Assembly: GCA_022571575.1 (NCBI GenBank)
Contig: JACZXN010000075.1
Coordinates: 1-7,313, forward strand
Reading direction: 5' to 3'
Origin: Chloroflexota bacterium
Lineage (GTDB): Bacteria > Chloroflexota > Dehalococcoidia > UBA3495
DNA: 7,313 bases
A program made the position numbers and the translations under genes. Below the pieces are notes generated by a model. It saw only the letters and a program-made list of their open reading frames with translations, had not been told where the DNA came from and ran no database searches. The first letter of the stretch is position 1. Every line of letters begins with the position of its first letter. Shown here piece after piece: positions 1 through 4,816 of the stretch.

Positions 1-64
1 GGTCTCTTTATACCGAAGAGCACCAACCATACCATACAATTCCAGGGGGATAAAACCCCACCCG

Positions 65-73
65 TGCTATAAT
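65..73 (+). promoter_or_regulatory. Extended -10 promoter of the pdxA-like gene
   Basis: The sequence TGC-TATAAT is a perfect extended -10 element (TGN followed by the consensus hexamer at 68-73). No -35 hexamer is visible about 17 bases upstream, where the sequence is G-rich; extended -10 promoters can work without one. Transcription would start near position 80, leaving a leader of roughly 107 bases before the start codon at 187. The rest of 1-186 holds no gene that I can support. Confidence 0.5.
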
Positions 74-173
74 TCCGGCGCGTCTGGCCCCCTTGATTAC
101 ATAACCTGGCAAAACCCAACGAAATTCGACAGATTGCCGTCCAGGCTGCTATCTGCGCCCCCTGGCCCGGGCT

Positions 174-179
174 GGAGGA
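174..179 (+). promoter_or_regulatory. Ribosome binding site of the pdxA-like gene
   Basis: GGAGGA lies seven bases before the ATG at 187. This strong Shine-Dalgarno match fixes that ATG as the start, so the repetitive N-terminal extension of the protein is really translated. The next in-frame ATG, at 271, would cut off part of the conserved ITMGDP motif. Confidence 0.7.
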
Positions 180-186
180 AAACGTC

Positions 187-1266
187 ATGACCTCGTTAGA
201 AAACTCCGCAGAAAACCCCGCAGAAAACTCCGCAGAAAAACCCGCAAGAAAACCGGCCATCGCGATAACCATGGGCGACCCCTGCGGCATCGGCCCGGAG
301 GTGGTGGTGAAAGCCATGGCCGACCCCCAGGTTTACGCCGCCTGCCGCCCGCTGGTGGTGGGCAACGTCTACGCCATGGAGCAGGCGGTGTCCCTGACGG
401 GCGTCCCGGTAAAGATCAACGAGGTGGAGATCAACGGGGCCGGCGGCGGTGGGGACGCCGGACTGGAGCCGGGGGTCATCGACGTTGTGGACATCCACAA
501 CCTGAACCCCGAGGACATCACCGTGGGGCGGATCAGCCCCACCTGCGGCCAGGCGGCCATGGAGTGGGTCACCAAGGCCGGAGAGCTGGCATTGGCCGGC
601 GTGGTCGATGCCCTGGCCACCGCTCCCCTGAATAAAGAGGCGGCCAGCCTGGCGGGTTACAAGTCCATCGGCCACATGGAGCTGTTGCAGGAGCTTTCCA
701 AGGCCAAGCTGGTGGCCACCATGCTGATGGCCAAGAACCTGCGGGTGGTCCACCTGAGCACCCACCGCTCCCTGCGTCTGGCCTGCGACCTGGTCAAGAA
801 AGACCGGATCCTAGAGTACCTGAGGCTCACCCACGAGAGCTTCGTCAAATTCGGTTTCAAAGACCCCAGGATCGCGACCGCGGCCCTCAACCCCCACGCC
901 AGCGACGGTGGCCTGATGGGTGACGAAGAGGCCCAGGAGATCGCTCCGGCGGTCGAGGCCGCCAAACGGGAAGGCATCAACGCCGTGGGACCGGTGCCGG
1001 CGGACATCATCTTCCACCAGGCCATCCAGGGCCAATACGACGTGGTGCTCTGCATGTACCACGACCAGGGGCACATCCCCGTCAAGGTCTACGGGTTCGA
1101 AGAGAGCATCACCGCCAACCTGGGTCTCCCCTTCGTTCGGACATCGGTGGACCACGGCACCGCCTTCGACATCGCGGGCCAAGGCGTTGCCAGCCACGAG
1201 AGCATGTTGGAGTGCATACGACTGGCGGTGGCCCTGGCCCAGGGCAACGGCCTGTCCGATTTCTGA
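187..1266 (+). CDS. PdxA-family dehydrogenase, PdxA2-like (4-phospho-threonate/erythronate or 4-hydroxythreonine-4-phosphate dehydrogenase)
   Basis: This is a cytosolic NAD-dependent, metal-dependent dehydrogenase of the PdxA family, 359 residues long against a usual length of about 330. Family motifs run in order: ITMGDPCGIGPE (27-38), APLNK (146-150), GHMEL (162-166), STHRSL (191-196), NPHA (235-238), MYHDQGHIPVK (290-300) and RTSVDHGTAFDIAG (318-331). The three expected metal-ligand histidines are present as H193, H237 and H292. The HDQGHIPVK form, where classical PdxA has HDQGLPVLK, points to the PdxA2 branch, whose characterised members oxidise 4-phospho-D-threonate or 4-phospho-D-erythronate in acid-sugar catabolism rather than making vitamin B6. 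No D-threonate/erythronate kinase (DUF1537 type) is visible next to it. The threonine that normally follows the substrate-binding histidine (GHTE) is methionine here (M164). The extra N-terminal residues (about 5-20) come from a 12-bp tandem repeat. The family is certain; the exact substrate is inferred. Confidence 0.93.
   Translation: MTSLENSAENPAENSAEKPARKPAIAITMGDPCGIGPEVVVKAMADPQVYAACRPLVVGNVYAMEQAVSLTGVPVKINEVEINGAGGGGDAGLEPGVIDVVDIHNLNPEDITVGRISPTCGQAAMEWVTKAGELALAGVVDALATAPLNKEAASLAGYKSIGHMELLQELSKAKLVATMLMAKNLRVVHLSTHRSLRLACDLVKKDRILEYLRLTHESFVKFGFKDPRIATAALNPHASDGGLMGDEEAQEIAPAVEAAKREGINAVGPVPADIIFHQAIQGQYDVVLCMYHDQGHIPVKVYGFEESITANLGLPFVRTSVDHGTAFDIAGQGVASHESMLECIRLAVALAQGNGLSDF
199..246 (+). 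repeat. 12-bp tandem repeat inside the start of the pdxA-like gene
   Basis: Four head-to-tail 12-bp units (199-210, 211-222, 223-234, 235-246) follow the pattern GAAAACNCCGCA with single-base changes; units one and three are identical. A decayed fifth unit may follow at 247-258. Twelve is a multiple of three, so each unit adds four residues (pattern E-N/K-S/P-A) to an N-terminal tail ahead of the catalytic domain, and copy-number change would keep the reading frame. Confidence 0.85.
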
Positions 1267-1318
1267 ACGGCCAACCAGGGTCCGTTAAAGGCCGGCAAAG
1301 GCCCCGTGCCAGCTACGG

Positions 1319-1327
1319 TGATATAAT
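1319..1327 (+). promoter_or_regulatory. Extended -10 promoter of proC-yggT
   Basis: TGA-TATAAT is a perfect extended -10 element with the hexamer at 1322-1327. As with the element at 65-73, no good -35 hexamer is seen at the usual distance. Transcription would begin near 1334, giving a leader of about 86 bases that holds the tandem repeat at 1351-1417. No convincing terminator for the upstream gene is visible between 1267 and 1318, so read-through from that gene is also possible. Confidence 0.5.
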
Positions 1328-1350
1328 GGTGCGCAGCATTTCCCCGTGAT

Positions 1351-1417
1351 TCCCGCCGGGCACGGACCGATCTCCCGCGGGGCACGGACCCATCCCTTGG
1401 TAAGGAACGGACCCATC
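1351..1417 (+). repeat. 22-bp tandem repeat in the proC leader
   Basis: Two adjoining 22-bp units (1351-1372 and 1373-1394) match at 20 of 22 positions. Each begins TCCCG and ends with a CACGGACC core followed by an S-ATC end. A third, 23-base unit (1395-1417) keeps only its 3' half, AACGGACCCATC, and includes the proC ribosome binding site. The CGGACC cores sit 22 and 23 bases apart, close to two DNA helical turns. An inverted copy of the AACGGACC core occurs at 1279-1286. Confidence 0.8.
1402..1406 (+). promoter_or_regulatory. Ribosome binding site of proC, within the third repeat unit
   Basis: AAGGA is the best Shine-Dalgarno match before the ATG at 1420. Its 13-base spacing is longer than ideal. 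It lies in the degenerate third repeat unit, so anything binding the repeats could also affect translation. Confidence 0.5.
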
Positions 1418-1419
1418 TA

Positions 1420-2223
1420 ATGAAAGTGGCGTTCATCGGTGGAGGCAAGATGGCGGAAGCCATCCTCCGCGGCGTCCTGTCCGGAAAACTGGCGGCCCCC
1501 AAGGACATCAGCGTGGGGGAGCCGGTGGCCGAGCGGCGCGAGTACCTATCCAGCCAGTTTGGCGTTGCCACCGACGCCGACAACCTGAGGTCGGCCCAAC
1601 AGGCCGACCTGGTGGTGTTGGCGGTCAAGCCCCAGGACCTCGGCCCCGTGATGGGGCAGTTGAAGGGCCAATTAGATCCCCAGCAGGCTGCTCTCTCCAT
1701 AGTCGCCGGGGCCAAGATGGACACCCTTTCCAATGGCCTGGGCCACAAATCGGTCATCCGCGTGATGCCCAACACCCCCGCTCAGGTCGGGGCCGGCATG
1801 ACTCTCTGGACCTGCTCCGAGGGCGTGGACGCCGCCAAGCGGGAAATGACCAAGTCGGTGTTGGGGACCATCGGCCAGGAGATCTACGTCTCCGACGAGA
1901 AATACATGGACATGGCCACCGCCCTCAGCGCCAGCGGGCCCGCCTATGTGTTCTTATTCATCGAAGCGCTGATCGACGCCGGCGTCTACGTGGGCATGCC
2001 CAGAGACATGGCCCGGACGTTGGCCCTGCAAACGGTATTCGGCAGCGCCAAGCTGCTGATGGAAACCGGCATGCACCCGGCTGAGGGGAAAGACATGGTT
2101 GTTTCTCCGGGGGGCACCACCGCGGAGGCCCTGCGCGTGCTGGAAGACCGGGGCGTCCCCGCGGCCATCGTCAGCGCCGTGGACGCCGCATACCGAAAAT
2201 CCATCCAATTGGGACAAGGGTAA
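1420..2223 (+). CDS. proC: Pyrroline-5-carboxylate reductase
   Basis: The enzyme reduces 1-pyrroline-5-carboxylate to L-proline with NAD(P)H, the last step of proline synthesis, in the cytosol. The 267-residue length is normal for the family. The N-terminal Rossmann fold opens with FIGGGKMAEA (5-14), followed by AVKPQD (68-73) and RVMPNTPAQVGAG (114-126). The C-terminal helical dimerisation domain carries SGPAY (172-176) and the family signature VSPGGTTAEAL (228-238). The ATG at 1420 lets the Rossmann strand begin at residue 2, as is typical, which supports this start. The stop codon at 2221-2223 overlaps the ribosome binding site of the yggT-like gene, so the two are probably translationally coupled. 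Its leader holds an unusual tandem repeat and an extended -10 promoter, so its expression may be specifically controlled. Confidence 0.97.
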   Translation: MKVAFIGGGKMAEAILRGVLSGKLAAPKDISVGEPVAERREYLSSQFGVATDADNLRSAQQADLVVLAVKPQDLGPVMGQLKGQLDPQQAALSIVAGAKMDTLSNGLGHKSVIRVMPNTPAQVGAGMTLWTCSEGVDAAKREMTKSVLGTIGQEIYVSDEKYMDMATALSASGPAYVFLFIEALIDAGVYVGMPRDMARTLALQTVFGSAKLLMETGMHPAEGKDMVVSPGGTTAEALRVLEDRGVPAAIVSAVDAAYRKSIQLGQG

Positions 2224-2235
2224 AGGGGCTCTGAT

Positions 2236-2499
2236 TTGGTAGGACTGCTCAATACGCTCTTGAACCTCGCCACCTTCGCCATCTTTGCCCGGGTCATCCT
2301 CTCGTTCATACTCCCCTTGACCGGACCCAGGCCCCATCCCATGCTCATCAGCATCAACAACCTGGTGAACCAGGTCACCGAGCCGGTCCTCGGACCCATC
2401 CGCCGGAACCTGCCCAGCTTTGGCGGCTTCGACCTCAGCCCCATGGCGGTGTTGATCATCATCTTCCTGCTGCGGAAATTCGTGGTATCCAATCTCTAG
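2236..2499 (+). CDS. YggT-family small membrane protein
   Basis: This 87-residue protein has two hydrophobic segments (about 3-27 and 68-83) around a short loop with the typical YggT pattern: an arginine at the end of the first helix (FARVILSF, 17-24), TEPVLGPIRRNLP (48-60) and GGFDLSPM (63-70). Family members are inner-membrane proteins of poorly defined function, linked by various reports to osmotic or turgor handling and to cell-envelope or division roles. They are often encoded next to proC or yggS, as here. The start is a TTG at 2236, supported by AAAGGGG at 2222-2228, about seven bases upstream, which overlaps the proC stop codon. No nearby in-frame ATG would keep the first helix. The gene appears to depend on the proC promoter. 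Confidence 0.9.
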   Translation: MVGLLNTLLNLATFAIFARVILSFILPLTGPRPHPMLISINNLVNQVTEPVLGPIRRNLPSFGGFDLSPMAVLIIIFLLRKFVVSNL

Positions 2500-2542
2500 C
2501 CACGGGCCTCCGGCTACCGGCGTTGGTTCCATCTCCCCCGCC

Positions 2543-2571
2543 TTGACCCCGCTCCTTCCGGTTCATAAAAT
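2543..2571 (+). promoter_or_regulatory. Sigma-70-type promoter of the padR operon
   Basis: TTGACC (2543-2548) and TAAAAT (2566-2571) each match the -35 and -10 consensus at five of six positions and are separated by the ideal 17 bases. Transcription would start near 2578, inside the AT-rich dyad at 2576-2596, leaving a leader of about 59 bases before padR. Confidence 0.65.
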
Positions 2572-2575
2572 GGCC

Positions 2576-2596
2576 TCATATACTCCCTGATATATC
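2576..2596 (+). promoter_or_regulatory. Candidate PadR operator at the transcription start
   Basis: Two related heptamers, TCATATA (2576-2582) and TGATATA (2588-2594), lie 12 bases apart; the second overlaps a perfect 8-bp palindrome, GATATATC (2589-2596). This AT-rich patch stands out from its GC-rich surroundings and covers the predicted start of transcription. PadR-family proteins commonly repress their own operons from AT-rich dyads in this position. Its use as an operator is inferred from position and composition. Confidence 0.4.
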
Positions 2597-2636
2597 CATT
2601 AACAATCGGCTACGTCGAAGCTGGACCTGGACCGAG

Positions 2637-2993
2637 ATGCAACAACAAGAAATGTTGAAAGGCAACACCGAAACCCTGCTTCTGGCCCTTCTGGAGAACG
2701 AAGCCATGTACGGCTATCAGATCGTGAAGGAAGTGGACCAGAGAAGCAGTGGCTATTTCGCCTTTAAGGAGGGCACCCTCTACCCGGCCCTCCACCGCAT
2801 GGAGAAGGCCAAGCTGATTGAGGGCCGCTGGGAAGACACTCCCAACAACGTGCGCCGGCGCTACTACCTGATCACCAGAAAGGGTCAACAGGCGCTGGCC
2901 GACCGGCTCACGGAGTGGCAGCGCTTCAGCAACGCCATGAACTTGATCATGCTGCCCCAGATGAAACCAAAGCCCCAGCCCAAGGCCCAGTAG
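2637..2993 (+). CDS. PadR-family transcriptional regulator
   Basis: A 118-residue DNA-binding protein with the short PadR winged-helix architecture. Conserved parts are LKGNTETLLLALL (7-19), MYGYQI (24-29), the recognition-helix region EGTLYPALHRMEKAKLI (45-61) and the wing RRRYYLITRKGQ (73-84). A short amphipathic C-terminal helix for dimerisation (about 86-106) and a proline/lysine-rich tail follow. Members usually act as dimeric repressors released by small ligands or stress; no ligand can be read from this sequence. The ATG at 2637 has only a weak ribosome binding site; the ATG at 2652 (residue 6) is an alternative and would also keep the whole domain. The next gene starts nine bases after the stop, and this regulator probably controls both genes through the AT-rich site at 2576-2596. 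Confidence 0.95.
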   Translation: MQQQEMLKGNTETLLLALLENEAMYGYQIVKEVDQRSSGYFAFKEGTLYPALHRMEKAKLIEGRWEDTPNNVRRRYYLITRKGQQALADRLTEWQRFSNAMNLIMLPQMKPKPQPKAQ

Positions 2994-3002
2994 GCGGACG
3001 CC

Positions 3003-4004
3003 ATGCCATTTGAGGCCACAAACTACCTCTATTCCCTGGCCCGCCGGCTCCATCTTGATTCCGCTAAAAAGGACGAGATCATCCGGGAGTTGGAGGCTCA
3101 CCTGGAGGACAAGACCGCCGAGTTGGAGGCTCAGGGAGTGGAACATGACGCGGCGATGGCCCGCGCCGTCCGGGAGATGGGCGCGCCCAACGCGGTCGCC
3201 CGGGGTATGTACGAGGTGCACAGCACCAGCGTGTGGCGGGATGTGCTCCTGGCGACGATTCCACACTTTCTGCTGGCATCGCTCTTTGCCTTACACCTGT
3301 GGAGCCACTACTTCTGGGTCTCCCTGCTGCTGATCGCGATCGTATTTGTGACCTGGCGCAATTGGCGGGCTGGAAGCCCCAGCAAATGGTCGTATTCCTG
3401 GATGGGGTATTCTCTGGCGGCGCCCGCGCTGTCCTGGCTGTTGTCTCTGATAACCCTGGGCTACGGCGCCTGGACCCTGCTTACCACCGGGCAGTTGCCC
3501 TTCAACGTGGTGCTCTTCTTTCTGCTCATCGGATACATACCGTTCTCCATGTGGATCATGGCCAACGTCATCTTCAAGATGGTGAAGAGAGACTGGCTGC
3601 TGGCTTCGCTTACCGCTTTGCCCTTCCCATTCCTCACCTCGTGGGTCCTGTTTCTGAACTGGCAGGGCGGGCTCTGGAGCGAGCACGCGGAACGGATGCA
3701 GGACACGGACACCGCCAGGGCGTTTATCTTCCTGGCCATGGCCGTGACCACCGCCGTCTTCTTCAAGGTGGGACCCCGCTTGCTCCGCATCGGACTGCTC
3801 ACGGTGTCCACCTCCGTCCTGGTGATAATCACCGCCGCGTCGCTGCCGGTGAGTTTGAATGCGGTGGCCGTGATCCTGATGATTGTCGCCTCCCTGGCGT
3901 TCCTGCTCAGTCCCGCCATGTTGGAGTCTAAGATGGAACGCCGGCAACTCGAGGCCGGGGCCTTCGGCGAAGTATCGGACAATTGGCCGTCGGACGAAAC
4001 ATAG
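3003..4004 (+). CDS. Multi-pass membrane protein with N-terminal HAAS-like domain, partner of PadR
   Basis: This 333-residue protein starts with a soluble helical segment (about 5-72) of the HAAS / 'permease prefix' type: a leucine-rich first helix, then IIRELEAHLEDK (26-37), a Gly-containing turn and AMARAVREMGAPNAVARGM (51-69), matching the typical end 'A...lG.p..va'. About eight hydrophobic segments follow, at roughly 81-100, 103-118, 133-160, 167-191, 198-218, 239-255, 262-281 and 285-305, and then a polar C-terminal tail. No catalytic or transporter motif is recognisable in the membrane part. HAAS-domain membrane proteins are commonly encoded directly downstream of short PadR regulators, and the nine-base gap fits that arrangement. 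The likely role is membrane sensing or envelope-stress response under PadR control, but its substrate or signal is unknown. The ATG at 3003 has a weak purine-rich site upstream and places the domain right at the N-terminus. Confidence 0.82.
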   Translation: MPFEATNYLYSLARRLHLDSAKKDEIIRELEAHLEDKTAELEAQGVEHDAAMARAVREMGAPNAVARGMYEVHSTSVWRDVLLATIPHFLLASLFALHLWSHYFWVSLLLIAIVFVTWRNWRAGSPSKWSYSWMGYSLAAPALSWLLSLITLGYGAWTLLTTGQLPFNVVLFFLLIGYIPFSMWIMANVIFKMVKRDWLLASLTALPFPFLTSWVLFLNWQGGLWSEHAERMQDTDTARAFIFLAMAVTTAVFFKVGPRLLRIGLLTVSTSVLVIITAASLPVSLNAVAVILMIVASLAFLLSPAMLESKMERRQLEAGAFGEVSDNWPSDET

Positions 4005-4187
4005 CAACCCTTGGGGACACCGGCCGCCGTTTTTCTCATGACTTGGCCGGGAGATGGAACAGCGCCGCTGCCCGCGATGAGCCGGTCGCCGATGCCCGGC
4101 CTACCCCGGCGTCCCCGGCGTCAAAGACATCCAGCCCCCAGGTTCCATCCGTTGCCCGGACCCGGACGGGAATCATTGGACGATCGA
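4005..4187. other. Gap without a supported gene
   Basis: This gap holds no protein that looks real: the reading frames across it give proline/arginine-rich, low-complexity translations. A short GC-rich run followed by TTTTT (4030-4034) was checked as a terminator for the upstream operon, but no stem of useful length forms. A small CCCCGGCGT direct repeat occurs near 4104-4121. No clear promoter for the downstream kinase-like gene was found. Confidence 0.5.
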
Positions 4188-4811
4188 ATGAATAACGACG
4201 TGGCCTTGCTGCGCAGGGTTCTAGACCAGGACCTGGCCATCGCCCAGCCGCGCATGCCGGAGCAGCCGCTGTTGGTCGCCATGTGCGGCCTGCCCGGCAC
4301 GGGCAAATCCTACTTCGCCGCCAAGTTGACCGAACAGGTGCCCTTTCTCATCCTGGAGACCGACCGGCTGCGCAAGGTTCTGGTCGAACATCCCAAATAC
4401 ACCACCGCCGAGCACCGCCGGGTGTTCCGTTCCTGCTACCAACTCATCGAATACTATATCGCCAACGGTTACAGCGTCCTATTCGACGCCACCAACCTCA
4501 ACGAAGAGTTCCGGACTTATCTCTACGACATCTCGGAGTCCACCGGCGCGCCCCTGGCGGTTGTGCACGTCACCGCGCCCAAGGACACGGTCCGCCGCCG
4601 CCTGAAGCAGCGCAAAGCCGAACGGCACGCCAACACCTATTCCGACGCCGGATGGCTGATCTACACGCGGCTGGCCCCCGTGGAAGAACCGGTGCGGCGG
4701 GAGCACTACGCGCTGGACACCTCGAAGAACATCGCGCCGGTGCTGGACCGGGTGGTCAGTTGGGTCCGGTCCGGCGGCCAGATCAGCGTAAATTCAGAAA
4801 CAGGTGCATAG
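4188..4811 (+). CDS. P-loop kinase-like ATP-binding protein (AAA_33 / polynucleotide-kinase-like)
   Basis: A 207-residue soluble P-loop protein. It has a Walker A motif GLPGTGKS (34-41), a TDR motif (58-60) where small-molecule and polynucleotide kinases place their catalytic aspartate, a Walker-B-like LFDATNLN (98-105) and an arginine-rich lid RRRLKQRKAER (136-146). This order fits the AAA_33 group, which includes polynucleotide-kinase-like, zeta-toxin-like and shikimate/gluconate-kinase-like proteins, so it probably transfers phosphate from ATP to an unidentified acceptor. I chose the ATG at 4188, which has TTGGA seven bases upstream. An open frame extends back to a TTG at 4011, but the 59 extra residues are low-complexity Pro/Arg sequence and that start lacks a ribosome binding site. 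The aminopeptidase gene begins five bases after the stop, suggesting a shared transcript. Confidence 0.82.
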   Translation: MNNDVALLRRVLDQDLAIAQPRMPEQPLLVAMCGLPGTGKSYFAAKLTEQVPFLILETDRLRKVLVEHPKYTTAEHRRVFRSCYQLIEYYIANGYSVLFDATNLNEEFRTYLYDISESTGAPLAVVHVTAPKDTVRRRLKQRKAERHANTYSDAGWLIYTRLAPVEEPVRREHYALDTSKNIAPVLDRVVSWVRSGGQISVNSETGA

Positions 4812-4816
4812 CCTCC

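Noticed and set aside
45..59. GGGG-ATAAAA-CCCC hairpin as a terminator of an upstream gene.
   Set aside because: The stem is only four base pairs and no T-run follows; it may merely be a G-rich patch in front of the promoter.
1266..1294. Inverted pairs AACGG/CCGTT and CGGCC/GGCCG after the pdxA-like stop as a terminator.
   Set aside because: The stems are five base pairs with large loops, compete with each other, and are not followed by a T-run.
2506..2520. CCGG-CTA-CCGG hairpin after yggT as a terminator.
   Set aside because: The stem is four base pairs and no T-tract follows, so it cannot be supported as a terminator.
3233..3931. A 232-residue frame within the HAAS membrane-protein gene.
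   Set aside because: It is an out-of-frame shadow; the main frame has clear membrane helices and a recognisable N-terminal domain, while this one has no coherent features.
4011..4187. N-terminal extension of the kinase-like gene from a TTG at 4011.
   Set aside because: The extra 59 residues are low-complexity Pro/Arg, there is no ribosome binding site, and the ATG at 4188 is better placed before the P-loop domain.
4283..4816. The aminopeptidase frame stays open far upstream of its start, as if the protein were over 700 residues.
   Set aside because: This stretch lies out of frame over the well-supported kinase-like gene, gives Arg/Pro/His-rich sequence with no family match, and the ATG at 4817 fits the M17 length.
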